A stretch of DNA of 64,000 nt from Acidiphilium multivorum AIU301 (lineage in GTDB: Bacteria > Pseudomonadota > Alphaproteobacteria > Acetobacterales > Acetobacteraceae). The stretch is from NCBI RefSeq assembly GCF_000202835.1, contig NC_015186.1:2853001-2917000 (forward strand). The letters run 5' to 3'. The position numbers and the translations under genes are program-made. The notes below the pieces were generated by a model. The model searched no databases, was not told where the DNA came from, and saw only the letters and a list, made by a program, of their open reading frames with translations. Shown here one piece after another: positions 7,703 through 17,138 of the stretch. The first letter of the stretch is position 1. Each line of letters starts with the position of its first letter.

Positions 7703-10419
7703 GATGGGACCTCCATCGGGGGAGTGGTGCGCATGTTGGATTCGTGTTGCGCTTCGACATCATCGTCGAAAGGGAGATGCGGGTGCTGCAGGGGAGGCTC
7801 GACGCCGGCATCAAGCTGCAATCGATAACGAGTTTTTGCGCCGTCATTCGAATGATCCGAAGCCACGGCGTGTGAGGGTGGTAGAAGCTCCGCCGCCCAA
7901 GCGAGACCGCGCTCACGCAGCCAAGCCCTCGGAAAATCATCAGGTCCGTGGGTGGCCATTACCCGGTCGATCGCGGCGAGGTCTTCCGCCCGGCTGGCAC
8001 CGCAGAACGCCAGCGCGATGTCGCCGAGGCCGAGTTCGAATAGCCGGCAACCGGCGGCCGACTGGAACCAGTATTCGCGTTTGGGGACCGCGCGCGCGAT
8101 GGTCTCGATCTGCCGGTCATTGAGGCCGAGACGCGCATAGGCGTCCCGGCTCTCCGGTTCGATCGCGCGTGCATTTGGCAGGAAAATGCGCGACAGGCAG
8201 CTTTCGATCACCGCAGGGGCGACTGGCGAGCGGGTGACATCGGCGAGGCTCTGGGTCGAAAACAGCACCGAGGCATTCTTGCGCCGGAGCGTCTTGAGCC
8301 ATTCACGCAGTTTTGGCGCAAAGACCGGATCATCCAGGGCGAACCACGCCTCGTCGACCGCGATCAGGGTCGGCCGGCCGTCGAGCCCGGCTTCAATCCG
8401 GTGAAATAGATAGGTCAGCACGGCGCGCGCCGCGTGTTTCGAGCCGAGCAGATCCTCGGTCTCGAAGGCGAGTACGTCGGTGGTGCCGATGCTCTCCTGC
8501 TCGGCATCGAGCAGCCGGCCGAACGGTCCGGCGATCGTATAGGGCTCCAGCGCCGCCTTGAGCCGGTTGGCCTGCAACAACGCGGCAAAACCCGATAGTG
8601 TGCGCTCCGGCCATGGCGCCGTCGCCAGCGAACCGAGCGCTGACCAGATGGCACCGCGAACCTCGGGCGTGAGTTCGATGCTCTCCTGGACGAACAGGGT
8701 GGCGATCCAGTCCGCTGCCCAGGCCCGCTCGGCGGCATCATCGATCCGCGCCAGCGGCTGGAAGGCGACGGCGTGATCATGCTGGTGCGAGACATCACCG
8801 CCAAGCGCGAGATCGTGGAATGCCCCGCCCATGCCAAGCACGGTCGCCTTGGAGGATCGTCCCTTGTCGAAGATCACCACGCGCGCGCCGGGATAGTGGC
8901 GGAACTGCAGCGCGATCAGCGCCAGAAGTACGCTCTTGCCGGCGCCGGTGGGGCCGACGATCAGCGTGTGCCCCACGTCCCCCTGGTGCAACACCAAGCG
9001 GAACGGCGTCGATCCGGCGGTATGGGCGATCAGCAGCGGCGGACCGTCGAGATGCGTGTTGCGCTCCGGTCCCGCCCAGACCGCCGAGAGCGGCAGCAGG
9101 TGGACGAGGTTGAGCGAGGAGACCAGCGGCTGGCGGATATTGGCGTAGCACTGGCCGGGCAGGCTGCCGAGCCAGGCTTCCACCGCGTTCAGGGTTTCTT
9201 CGACGGCGACGAAACCCTGCGCGCGCATCGCGCGACCGACCTGGCGGATCTTTTCGGCGACCGCTGCTTCGTCGGTATCCCAGACCGTCACCGTCGCGGT
9301 GAAATAGCCGAAGCTGACGGCATCGGAGCCGAGTTCCTGGAGCGCAATATCGGCGTCGAGCGACTGGTTCTCCGCGTCGGTATCGACGAGCCGTGTCTCC
9401 TGCTGCCAGATCACCTCGCGCAGCAGGGCGGCGATGCCTTTGCGCTTGGCCCACCAATGCCGGCGCTTGCGGCCAAGTTCCTTTTGCGCCTCGGGTTTTT
9501 CCAGAGGCAACCAGCGCGCGACCCAGCGGTATTCGATCGGCACGCGGTTGAGTTCGTCCAGCAATCCCGGCCAGGTCCGGTCTGGCAAGCCACGAAGCGT
9601 GATGGTGCGCAGATGGCAGCGCCCGAGCATCGGCGCGACGCCGGGCGTCAGATCGCAGTCGGGCAAAAGCCCATCGAGATAGAATGGCACCTCCGGCACG
9701 GCGACCGGATGATACCCATTGGTCGAGATCGTGGCATGGAGATAGGTCAATGTCTCGGCGTCATCGAGCCACGCGCAATCCGGCATGAGGGAGGCGAGCA
9801 GGTCGAGCACCCGGTCGGTCTCGGCGATGAAGCCGTCCAGAATGCCGCGCCAGTCGATATTGTTTGAATCGCCCTGCCATCTCCCGCCGCTTCGTGCGGC
9901 GGGTTGGCATTGGTGTTGGTGTTGGTGCTGGTTTTCATGTTGGCCGCGCATCTGCCCCTGGCGGCGGGGTTGGCGCTGATCCGGTTGATGGCCCCGCTCG
10001 TAGAGCAGGCGATTGGTTTGCTCGGCGCGTTCCGGTGGCGCGAGATAGCAGAACGTCAGATAATACCGGCTCTCGAAATGCGCCCCCTCCTCCTCGAAGC
10101 CGTGCCGGCGTTCCTCGTCGACCAGCCACGACACCGGATCGGGGAATGGGCTCGCCGGATAGCCCGGAGCGGCGGATCGTGCGGCCTCGACAAAGATCGC
10201 CCAGCCTTCACCGAGCCGCTTGAGCGCGTTATTTACCCGCGCGGTCACCGCGATCAATTCGGCTGCGGTGCTGGAATCGAGATCAGGACCGCGGAATTGC
10301 GCGGTACGCTGGAAGGCACCGTCCTTGTTCAGCACGAAGCCCGGACCGACCAGCCCCGCCCAAGGCAGAAAGTCGGCGAGTTCCCTGCGTCTGGTTTGAT
10401 ATTCCCGAAGGTCGAGCAT
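7699..10419 (-). CDS. trbE: Conjugal transfer ATPase TrbE (VirB4-like)
   Basis: A 906-residue cytoplasmic ATPase that energises pilus assembly and transfer. It has the CagE/TrbE/VirB N-terminal domain, then Walker A GPTGAGKS near residue 490, Walker B LIAVDEAWFAL near 688 and STQSLADVTRSP shortly after. It is longer than usual because of an insertion at about residues 145-190 rich in Gln, His and Arg, encoded by TTGGTG-type repeats (see the repeat at 9910). The ATPase motifs are intact. Confidence 0.95.
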   Translation of the reverse strand: MLDLREYQTRRRELADFLPWAGLVGPGFVLNKDGAFQRTAQFRGPDLDSSTAAELIAVTARVNNALKRLGEGWAIFVEAARSAAPGYPASPFPDPVSWLVDEERRHGFEEEGAHFESRYYLTFCYLAPPERAEQTNRLLYERGHQPDQRQPRRQGQMRGQHENQHQHQHQCQPAARSGGRWQGDSNNIDWRGILDGFIAETDRVLDLLASLMPDCAWLDDAETLTYLHATISTNGYHPVAVPEVPFYLDGLLPDCDLTPGVAPMLGRCHLRTITLRGLPDRTWPGLLDELNRVPIEYRWVARWLPLEKPEAQKELGRKRRHWWAKRKGIAALLREVIWQQETRLVDTDAENQSLDADIALQELGSDAVSFGYFTATVTVWDTDEAAVAEKIRQVGRAMRAQGFVAVEETLNAVEAWLGSLPGQCYANIRQPLVSSLNLVHLLPLSAVWAGPERNTHLDGPPLLIAHTAGSTPFRLVLHQGDVGHTLIVGPTGAGKSVLLALIALQFRHYPGARVVIFDKGRSSKATVLGMGGAFHDLALGGDVSHQHDHAVAFQPLARIDDAAERAWAADWIATLFVQESIELTPEVRGAIWSALGSLATAPWPERTLSGFAALLQANRLKAALEPYTIAGPFGRLLDAEQESIGTTDVLAFETEDLLGSKHAARAVLTYLFHRIEAGLDGRPTLIAVDEAWFALDDPVFAPKLREWLKTLRRKNASVLFSTQSLADVTRSPVAPAVIESCLSRIFLPNARAIEPESRDAYARLGLNDRQIETIARAVPKREYWFQSAAGCRLFELGLGDIALAFCGASRAEDLAAIDRVMATHGPDDFPRAWLRERGLAWAAELLPPSHAVASDHSNDGAKTRYRLQLDAGVEPPLQHPHLPFDDDVEAQHESNMRTTPPMEVPS
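9910..9927. repeat. Three tandem copies of a 6-bp unit inside trbE
   Basis: TTGGTG is repeated three times without error, with degenerate flanking copies. On the coding strand it gives the His/Gln run in the TrbE insertion. The pattern suggests replication slippage in a surface loop. Confidence 0.8.
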
Positions 10420-10437
10420 CTCCCGTTCCGCTCCTGG

Positions 10438-10710
10438 TCAGGTGTCGAGATGATGCCGCGCGGCGCGCAGATGCCGCGCGAAGACCGGCCCGAATTGCGG
10501 GTCCTGGCGGGTCAGGAACAACGCTGCGGTATGGCCGATCAGATAGATCGCGATCCCCGCCAGCCAGAGCTGCAGTCCGAGTCCGATCGCCGCCGCCAGC
10601 GTGCCGATCGCGATCGCCATGCCGCGCGGGATGCCCGCGAGCAGGATCGGCTCGGTCAGGCTGCGATGCAGCGGCACCGACCAGCCGGGGATGTCTGCCG
10701 GGTTGCTCAT
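10438..10710 (-). CDS. trbD: Conjugal transfer protein TrbD (VirB3-like)
   Basis: A 90-residue inner-membrane protein with a short N-terminal segment (GWSVPLHRSLTEPILLAGIPR), one or two adjacent membrane helices and a charged tail (DPQFGPVFARHLR). The pattern and length match TrbD/VirB3, which partners with the VirB4 ATPase. The ATG at 10710 overlaps the trbC stop by 4 bases and removes a spurious upstream extension. Confidence 0.93.
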   Translation of the reverse strand: MSNPADIPGWSVPLHRSLTEPILLAGIPRGMAIAIGTLAAAIGLGLQLWLAGIAIYLIGHTAALFLTRQDPQFGPVFARHLRAARHHLDT

Positions 10711-11111
10711 CCGACCAACGCCCCGCCGGAGAAATTGAAGAAGGTCAGGAAGAAACTCGCAGCGGCGAAGGCGATCGACAGGCCGAAGACGATCTGGATC
10801 AGACGGCGCATGCCACCGGAGCTTTCGCCAAAGGCGAGACCAAGGCCGGTGCCGATAATGATCAGCACGGCGATGATTTTTGCCACCGGCCCCTCGATCG
10901 AATTCAGGATTTGTTGGAGCGGCTGCTCCCACGGCATATTTGATCCAGCCGCCAGGGCGGAGGCCGGCCACAACATCGCGCCGGCCAGAATGGCGATCAG
11001 GTTCGGCTGCCAAGGATGGACCGGGGTCGTCAAATGCTTGGAAGGTCCGGGCGTTTGGGGCGCCTTGAGTGCATCGGACGTTTTAAGTTTCTGGAGCGAT
11101 TTGAGTGTCAT
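10707..11111 (-). CDS. trbC: Conjugative pilin TrbC (VirB2-like)
   Basis: A 134-residue prepilin. A long N-terminal leader ends at a hydrophobic stretch with an ASALAAGS-type cleavage site near residue 55. It is followed by the mature pilin with two membrane helices (GPVAKIIAVLIIIGTGLGLAFG; LIQIVFGLSIAFAAASFFL) joined by a short polar loop. In this system TraF, present at 60887-61426, is expected to process and cyclise the pilin. It overlaps trbB and trbD by 4 bases each. Confidence 0.93.
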   Translation of the reverse strand: MTLKSLQKLKTSDALKAPQTPGPSKHLTTPVHPWQPNLIAILAGAMLWPASALAAGSNMPWEQPLQQILNSIEGPVAKIIAVLIIIGTGLGLAFGESSGGMRRLIQIVFGLSIAFAAASFFLTFFNFSGGALVG

Positions 11112-12115
11112 GGATGGCTCCCGGGCTGGAGGAGAAAAACATTGGAATCTGGGGCCGACCCGATCTCGGCGAGAGCGTAGTCGCCGGCGGTCAGCGTCTT
11201 GGCGACCTGCCAGAGTCCAGCGAGGCGGCGGTGCCGGCCGCGGCCGTGCAGAACGGCGATCAGGTCGATGGTCTCGGCGATCAGCGGGCGCGGCACGTTG
11301 ACCACCGTCTCCTGGATCAGCTGCTCCAGCCGGCGCAGCGCGCCGAGGGCAGAGCCCGCATGGATCGTACCGATCCCGCCGGGATGGCCGGTGCCCCAGG
11401 CCTTCAGCAGGTCGAGCGCCTCTGCTCCGCGGACTTCGCCGATCGGAATCCGATCGGGCCGCAGGCGCAGGCTGGAGCGGACCAGATCGGCGAGCGAACA
11501 GACGCCATCCTTGGTGCGGAGTGCAACAAGGTTCGGTGCTTCGACCTGGAGTTCACGGGTATCCTCGATCACCACGACGCGATCGCCGGTGTCGGTGACC
11601 TCCTTGAGCAGCGCATTGGCGAGCGTGGTCTTGCCGGTCGAGGTGCCCCCGGCGACCAGAATGTTCCAGCGTTCGGTGATGGCGGTGCGCAGCAGGGCTG
11701 CCTGACCCGGCAGCATGATCCCGGCCGCGGCGTAATCGTCCAGCGAGAACACCGCGATGGCGGGTTTGCGGATGGCGAACGTCGGGCCTGCCACGACCGG
11801 TGGCAGCAGACCCTCGAAGCGTTCGCCGGTCTCGGGCAGCTCAGCCGAGATGCGCGGGTTACGGGCATGGGCCTCGAGCCCGACATGATGGGCAACCAGG
11901 CGGATGATCCGTTCGCCATTGGCGGGCTGCATGATCAGGCCGGTATTGGCGAGGCCTGTGCCGAGCCGGTCCACCCAGAGCTTACCGTCCGGATTGAGCA
12001 TCACCTCGACGATCTCCGGGTCTGCCAGCAGCGCCGCGATTGCCGGACCCAATGCTGTGCGCAGCATGCGCACCGAGCGGGTCAGCAGGACCCCTGCCCC
12101 GTCAGAGATCGACAT
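11108..12115 (-). CDS. trbB: Conjugal transfer ATPase TrbB (VirB11-like)
   Basis: A 335-residue hexameric secretion ATPase of the VirB11/GspE family. The N-terminal domain ([21 protein letters not shown]) is followed by Walker [10 protein letters not shown] near residue 155, the Asp box ([10 protein letters not shown]) and the His box ([20 protein letters not shown]). The ATG at 12115 is preferred over one at 12175 because it is preceded by a strong ribosome binding site and matches normal family length. Confidence 0.95.
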   Translation of the reverse strand: MSISDGAGVLLTRSVRMLRTALGPAIAALLADPEIVEVMLNPDGKLWVDRLGTGLANTGLIMQPANGERIIRLVAHHVGLEAHARNPRISAELPETGERFEGLLPPVVAGPTFAIRKPAIAVFSLDDYAAAGIMLPGQAALLRTAITERWNILVAGGTSTGKTTLANALLKEVTDTGDRVVVIEDTRELQVEAPNLVALRTKDGVCSLADLVRSSLRLRPDRIPIGEVRGAEALDLLKAWGTGHPGGIGTIHAGSALGALRRLEQLIQETVVNVPRPLIAETIDLIAVLHGRGRHRRLAGLWQVAKTLTAGDYALAEIGSAPDSNVFLLQPGSHP

Positions 12116-12704
12116 GGCTACCCTCCGTCCCGGCCAAATCCTCACCGGCGCGTGCAAAGTCGGTCCCTGCGGCATTTGGAGCTGCGCTCCCTGCCCAGTT
12201 TGTCGTCATGCTGGTCGAAGGATCTGCCTGATCCGGATCGGGCATGTCGTATCGATCCGGATCTCTGGCGGTTGGAACAGCGTCAGCACTGTCGTATCGC
12301 TCTGGCCAGATCTCTCGGCTGATCTCGCGGACCAGGGAGTCACCGCGCTGCAGCCGTCTGCCAAGTGTCTCGATGAAACTCTGGTAGCGGCTGGCGCCGC
12401 GCGCCTTGGCGGCCTCCTGATGGTCGGGCGGGATCGGCGGCGAGGCCGATAGCCAGAACCGCACGAACTGGGCCTGCACCTCGATGGCGATGGCCAGATC
12501 GCGCTCGATCCGCTCCATCTGCCGCGACAGGCGATCGAGCCGACGGATGAAGGCGGCTTCGCGGCGATCCAGCGCGTCGGGCGAGAGGAACGCCATCACC
12601 GCCGCCTCGACCAATTGCGACCGATGGATGCCCTGGCGCAGCGCAAAGGTGGTGAGCTGGTCGGCTAGTTTGGGTTCGAAGTAGCAATTCAGTCGGCTCT
12701 TCAT
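12102..12704 (-). CDS. CopG-family ribbon-helix-helix protein of the transfer operon
   Basis: A 200-residue protein starting MKSRLNCYFEPKLADQL, a ribbon-helix-helix-like N-terminus (FALRQGIHRSQLVEAAVMAF), then a coiled stretch (RRLDRLSRQMERIERDLAIA) and a polar, Asp/Pro-rich tail. Such a gene regularly sits between traG and trbB, where it may regulate the operon or act at oriT; which is not shown here. The tail overlaps the trbB start by 14 bases. Confidence 0.8.
   Translation of the reverse strand: MKSRLNCYFEPKLADQLTTFALRQGIHRSQLVEAAVMAFLSPDALDRREAAFIRRLDRLSRQMERIERDLAIAIEVQAQFVRFWLSASPPIPPDHQEAAKARGASRYQSFIETLGRRLQRGDSLVREISREIWPERYDSADAVPTARDPDRYDMPDPDQADPSTSMTTNWAGSAAPNAAGTDFARAGEDLAGTEGSHVDL
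12121..12126 (-). promoter_or_regulatory. Ribosome binding site of trbB
   Basis: GGAGGG on the minus strand, 5 bases before the ATG at 12115. It lies inside the end of the CopG-like gene and decides the trbB start. Confidence 0.7.
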
Positions 12705-12707
12705 GAT

Positions 12708-14735
12708 CTACATCCCCAGTCCCATGCCGTCGTCATGATCCATCGCGACGGCGCGCACGGCTTGGCGCTGCATCGCCGCGATTGTCCGCTGGCGCTGCGG
12801 CTCGTCGTCCGGATCATCTTCCGGGAAATCGAATTCATGAGCCGGCTCGCGCACCGGCACGATGGCCTCGTGCTCCGGGAGTTCCGGCTCCTGACGAATG
12901 CCGCCATTGGCCGGATCGGCAGGTGCTTCGTCTGCCTTGCTGAATTCGAAGCCGCGGGTTCCGATCGCGGCTATTCCGGTCCAGTCATCGCCGCGCGATG
13001 GCGGGCGATCACCATAGCCGTGTTCCGACAGCACTGGCGCAGGCAGCATCCGGTCCCGGAACGCTGGTTCCTCATAGTATCGCAGCTTCTTGGCCCGGAT
13101 CGGCGGCAGGCCGGCGATCATGATGATCTCGTCGGTCGGCGGCAGCTGCATCACCTCGCCAGGCGTCAGCAGCGGTCGCGCCGTCTCCTGGCGACTGACC
13201 ATCAGATGCGACAGCCATGGTGCCAGCCGATGGCCGGCGTAATTCTTCATGGCGCGGAGTTCGGTCGCGGTGCCGAGCGCGTCGGACACACGCTTGGCGG
13301 TCCGTTCGTCGTTGGTCGCGAAGCAGACCCGGACATGGCAATTATCCAGGATCGCGTCGTGCTCGCCATAGGCTTTCTGGATCTGGTTAAGCGACTGCGC
13401 GATCAGAAAGGCGCGAATGCCATAGCCAGCCATGAAGGCGAGCGTGGACTCGAAGAAGTCCAGCCTTCCCAATGCCGGGAATTCATCGAGCATCAAGAGC
13501 AACCGCGATGAATTTGCCCTGGCGGCGCGCCGCATGGGGTCGTCCAGCGTCTCGGTAAGACGCCGGCCGATCTGGTTGAGCACCAGGCGGATCAACGGCT
13601 TGGTGCGCGAGATATCCGAGGGTGGCACGACGAGATAGAGCGAGACCGGGCGTTCCACCGACGCCAGATCGGCGATTCGCCAATCGGAGTGGGAGGTGAC
13701 CTTCGCCACCACCGGGTCGCGATAGAGACCGAGGAACGACATCGCCGTGCTGAGCACGCCGGAACGCTCGTTCTCCGATTTGTTCAGGAGTTCGCGTGCC
13801 GACTGCGCGATGACCGGATGCACGCCGCCCGCACCCAGATGCCGTGTGGTCATCATCGCGCGCAGCGTCCGCTCGATCGGCCGCGTCGGGTCGGAGAGGA
13901 AGGTGGCGACACCGGCCAGGGTCTTGTCCGGCTCGGCGTAGAGCACGTGCAGGATCGCGCCGACCAGCAGCGAGTGGCTGGTTTTCTCCCAATGGTTGCG
14001 CCGCTCCAGCGCGCCCTCGGGATCGACCAGCACATCGGCGATGTTCTGCACATCCCGCACCTCCGATTCGCCGCGGCGAACTTCGAGCAGCGGGTTGTAG
14101 GCGGCGGAGCGCGGGTTGGTCGGGTCGAACAACAGACAGTGGCTGAACTGGGCACGCCAGCCGGCGGTCAGGGTCCAGTTCTCGCCTTTGATGTCGTGGA
14201 CGATCACGCTGCCGGTCCATGACAGCAATGTCGGCACGACTAGGCCGACGCCCTTGCCCGAACGGGTGGGGGCGAAGCACAGCACGTGCTCCGGCCCGTC
14301 GTGATGGAGCGTGTGCGCGCTCATCCGCCCGAGATGGACACCGGTGCCACGGAACAAGCCCGCTGTTTCGATATCGCGCTTATCCGCCCAGCGGGCGGAG
14401 CCGTAGGTGGTGACGTGGCGGGCGTGCCGCGCGCGGAGCACCGAAGCCGCAATCGCCAGCAGCGCCGCGCCAAGACCGCCAGCGGACGCGATCACCGCTC
14501 CCTTGGCAAAAACTCCGGGCGCATAGACATCAAAATGGTACCACCAGGCGAAGAACAGTTGCGGCTGGTAGAGCCTGGTAGATCCAAGGCGGAGCCAGGG
14601 CACCCCGAGCGCAGGCTGAAAGCCAAGCCGCCAGGCGGTCCACTCCGTCGCCACCCAACAGCCGAGCAGCACGATCGCCAGCGCTCCCAGCATCTGGCCC
14701 CAGAGAATTTTCGTTCCGCTCATCAACCCGCTCAT
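12708..14735 (-). CDS. traG: Conjugal transfer coupling protein TraG (VirD4-like)
   Basis: A 675-residue type IV coupling protein that brings the relaxase-DNA complex to the channel. Two N-terminal membrane helices (about residues 12-30 and 60-90) are followed by GSARWADKRDI, Walker A APTRSGKGVG near residue 155 and Walker B LLMLDEFPALG near 415, with AFLIAQSLNQIQKAYG beyond. The C-terminal 100 residues are acidic and probably flexible. Two start candidates, 14735 (MSGLMSGTK) and 14723, are equivalent by eye. It is the first gene of the operon that runs down to 1949. Confidence 0.95.
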   Translation of the reverse strand: MSGLMSGTKILWGQMLGALAIVLLGCWVATEWTAWRLGFQPALGVPWLRLGSTRLYQPQLFFAWWYHFDVYAPGVFAKGAVIASAGGLGAALLAIAASVLRARHARHVTTYGSARWADKRDIETAGLFRGTGVHLGRMSAHTLHHDGPEHVLCFAPTRSGKGVGLVVPTLLSWTGSVIVHDIKGENWTLTAGWRAQFSHCLLFDPTNPRSAAYNPLLEVRRGESEVRDVQNIADVLVDPEGALERRNHWEKTSHSLLVGAILHVLYAEPDKTLAGVATFLSDPTRPIERTLRAMMTTRHLGAGGVHPVIAQSARELLNKSENERSGVLSTAMSFLGLYRDPVVAKVTSHSDWRIADLASVERPVSLYLVVPPSDISRTKPLIRLVLNQIGRRLTETLDDPMRRAARANSSRLLLMLDEFPALGRLDFFESTLAFMAGYGIRAFLIAQSLNQIQKAYGEHDAILDNCHVRVCFATNDERTAKRVSDALGTATELRAMKNYAGHRLAPWLSHLMVSRQETARPLLTPGEVMQLPPTDEIIMIAGLPPIRAKKLRYYEEPAFRDRMLPAPVLSEHGYGDRPPSRGDDWTGIAAIGTRGFEFSKADEAPADPANGGIRQEPELPEHEAIVPVREPAHEFDFPEDDPDDEPQRQRTIAAMQRQAVRAVAMDHDDGMGLGM

Positions 14736-14840
14736 GGATAAGAACGGGCATAGATAGAGAGCCAGAAAATCAGCCGCGCAACAGGAAAAACTCTTTGTCG
14801 TAAAAGATCGAAGAAATAGAAACGGACGGCGGCGTGCTTG

Positions 14841-14853
14841 ATAACTACGTTAT
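14841..14853. promoter_or_regulatory. Short palindrome in the traG / sensor kinase intergenic region
   Basis: ATAAC-TAC-GTTAT, a perfect 5-bp inverted repeat with a 3-bp spacer, in the AT-richer gap 14736-14914 upstream of traG. The gap must hold the transfer-operon promoter, so this is a possible operator. I see no convincing -35/-10 pair. Confidence 0.3.
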
Positions 14854-14914
14854 GTCACATGTTGGGGTCGCGCGAAGAATCCGCGGCCGGGGAGAATTCC
14901 CACACATCCCATGC

Positions 14915-16342
14915 TTATCGCGGCAGGGTTACTCGGACCGAGAGGCCGCCGCTGGAGCGGTTCGCGAGTTGGATCGTGCCACCATGCGCCTCGACAACGG
15001 CCAACGCGATGGCGAGACCGAGGCCACTGCCGCCGGTCTCTCGGCTGCGCGATTCCTCGATCCGGTAGAACGGCTCGAAGACCTTGGAAAGCTCGGCAGC
15101 GGGAATGCCCGGTCCATGATCATCGATCGTGACCGTCACCGTATGCCGATCGGACGCGATTGCCACATCCGCCGACCCACCATATTTGACGGCATTATCA
15201 AGCAGGTTAACAAACGCACGACGCAGCGCGACTGGCTGGCAGCTCATCGTGACCGGTGCGGCCGGTGCTATTGCCACGTTCAAACCGGCATCGGCCAGAT
15301 CATCGACGATCGCAACCAGCAGTGCTGCCAGATCGATGCGCCGGAGCGGTTCGACTGCTGCGTCATCGCGGGCGAAAGCGAGTGTCGCTTCAATCATCTG
15401 GTTCATCGACGCGATGGCCGCCACCATGCGTTCGCGTTCCTCGACTTCCTGCACATCCTCAACGCGCAACTGCAGCAAGGTGAGCGGGGTGCGGAGATCG
15501 TGTGAGAGCGCCGCCAGCATGCGGGTGCGGCTTTCCACCAATTGCCGCAGACGGGCCTGCATCAAGTTGAACGCATGCGCCGCCTGGCGCGTCTCCGTAC
15601 TGCCGATCTCGGCAAGTGGCGGTGCTGCAACATCGCGACCCAGCCGCTCGGCCGCCTCGGCCAGCGTCCTGAGTGGCGCGGTGACCCGCCGCACCGCCCA
15701 TACGGAAGCCGGGACGACGATCATGCCCATCGCTACCAAAGCGATCAGGAATGGCCAGGAGAGCCCAAACCCGCTTGGGGGGAGCACAACGGCGAAAGTG
15801 ACCCACGGTCCGCTGGGAAGCCTCACCGCCGCCCGCATGCGACGCCCAGCCATCATGCCCGGCATCCCTGAACGATCCATCATCGGCATGCCCCGCAACG
15901 ATGGCTGGTGCATCATCGCCATCATGCCATGCGGCGCGGTCAGCGCCCGAAGCGACGCGGTTCCAACGGTGACGTGCAAGCTGTTCGTCAGGTTCGGCGG
16001 CAACTGGCGGGCCAGGAACGCGTGAATCGTCCGCGCCCCCGCGCCCGTTGCCCGAATCTTCGCCCAGGATGGGCGGTGGGTCGATAACGTGATCTGTAGC
16101 GTCTCGCCACTTGCCGCCCTGACGAGCCGGCCGCCCCAATCGGCCGGCACGTCATCGATCAGGCGCGCCAGATTAACGATCCGCTGGGTGGCCGCGAAGG
16201 CACCCATTTCGCGCACGACCGTCGCTTGGTTGAAGGCAAGGATCGAGATCCCGAGCAGGGCCGAGAACACCAGCCCGGCCAGCAGGATCAGTACGGTCTG
16301 GCCGAACAACGTGGCTGGAGCCAAACGGGGCATCCGCGACAT
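14915..16342 (-). CDS. Two-component sensor histidine kinase with Met-rich periplasmic loop
   Basis: A 475-residue membrane kinase. The first helix is at about residues 12-36, then a periplasmic domain that includes a Met-rich stretch at about 138-168 (11 Met and 2 His in roughly 31 residues), a second helix (PFLIALVAMGMIVVPASVWA), HAMP, the H-box ALSHDLRTPLTLLQ near residue 280, N-box DNAVKYGG, and G-boxes DHGPGIP and GSGLGLAIA. The ATG at 16342 shares one base with the response-regulator stop (TGATG). The frame is open further upstream, but that part is antisense to the regulator. Met-rich periplasmic segments typically bind Cu(I) or Ag(I), so a copper-type signal is inferred. Confidence 0.9.
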   Translation of the reverse strand: MSRMPRLAPATLFGQTVLILLAGLVFSALLGISILAFNQATVVREMGAFAATQRIVNLARLIDDVPADWGGRLVRAASGETLQITLSTHRPSWAKIRATGAGARTIHAFLARQLPPNLTNSLHVTVGTASLRALTAPHGMMAMMHQPSLRGMPMMDRSGMPGMMAGRRMRAAVRLPSGPWVTFAVVLPPSGFGLSWPFLIALVAMGMIVVPASVWAVRRVTAPLRTLAEAAERLGRDVAAPPLAEIGSTETRQAAHAFNLMQARLRQLVESRTRMLAALSHDLRTPLTLLQLRVEDVQEVEERERMVAAIASMNQMIEATLAFARDDAAVEPLRRIDLAALLVAIVDDLADAGLNVAIAPAAPVTMSCQPVALRRAFVNLLDNAVKYGGSADVAIASDRHTVTVTIDDHGPGIPAAELSKVFEPFYRIEESRSRETGGSGLGLAIALAVVEAHGGTIQLANRSSGGLSVRVTLPR

Positions 16343-17067
16343 CAATCGCCCCGCCGGAGCGGCTCGGCCGCGGGTGTGAACATGTAGCCGCTGCCCCAGA
16401 TCGTCTTGATCAGTTGCGGCTCGGAGACGTCCCGCTCGATCTTGCGGCGCAACCGGCTGATTTGGGTATCGATGCTGCGATCGAGCGGGGCAGCATTGCG
16501 CCCACGCGCCAGATCGAGCAATTGTTCGCGGCTCAGGACACGCTGGGGCCGTTCGACCAACACCAGAAGCAGGTCGAACTCGCCGGAACTCAGGGGCACG
16601 CTTACACCGTCCTCGCCCAATAATTCCCGGCGTTCGACATCCAGCACCCAACGATCGAAGCGGTATCGCCCGGCTTGCCGCCCAGGCTCGCTGACAAACG
16701 GGGCGCGACGCAAGACCGCCCGGATCCGGGCGATCAGCTCACGGCTGCCAAACGGCTTCGGCAGATAGTCATCAGCGCCCATCTCTAAGCCGATGACCCG
16801 ATCGACCTCTTCGCCCTTGGCCGTCAGCATGATGATCGGCACGCGGCTTTCCGTGCGCACCGAGCGACAGAGCGACAGCCCATCCTCGCCCGGCAGCATG
16901 AGGTCGAGCAGGATCAGGTCGATCCGGTTGTCGGCCAGCAGTTTGCGCATGGCGCGGCCGTCGGCCGCCAGACTGACCCGGAACCCTTCGCGTTGCAGCA
17001 CCCGCTGCACCAGATCGCGAATTTCGCGATGGTCTTCGACGAGCAGGATATGTGGGGCTTCGTTCAT
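16342..17067 (-). CDS. OmpR-family response regulator
   Basis: A 241-residue regulator: receiver domain with the acidic pocket (LVEDHREIRD), phosphoacceptor Asp in LILLDLMLPGEDG, conserved Thr/Lys (MLTAKGEE; LPKPFGSREL), and a winged-helix domain (VPLSSGEFDLLLVLVE; SIDTQISRLRRKIE; IKTIWGSGYMF). It is the upstream partner of the kinase. The gap in front of it holds direct repeats (regulatory region at 17139) that are plausible binding sites for it. Confidence 0.93.
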   Translation of the reverse strand: MNEAPHILLVEDHREIRDLVQRVLQREGFRVSLAADGRAMRKLLADNRIDLILLDLMLPGEDGLSLCRSVRTESRVPIIMLTAKGEEVDRVIGLEMGADDYLPKPFGSRELIARIRAVLRRAPFVSEPGRQAGRYRFDRWVLDVERRELLGEDGVSVPLSSGEFDLLLVLVERPQRVLSREQLLDLARGRNAAPLDRSIDTQISRLRRKIERDVSEPQLIKTIWGSGYMFTPAAEPLRRGD

Positions 17068-17138
17068 GTTCGTGATCTAGCCGGGCACAGCAGAACATGC
17101 CTCAACAAATATGTGTCAGGTTGTGTCGGATGCCCGGC

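Noticed and set aside
9904-11301. A 465-residue open frame on the plus strand.
   Set aside because: It covers trbE, trbD and trbC on the opposite strand and shows no protein features.
16343-16651. N-terminal extension of the sensor kinase.
   Set aside because: It is a shadow of the response regulator; the TGATG junction gives the natural start at 16342.
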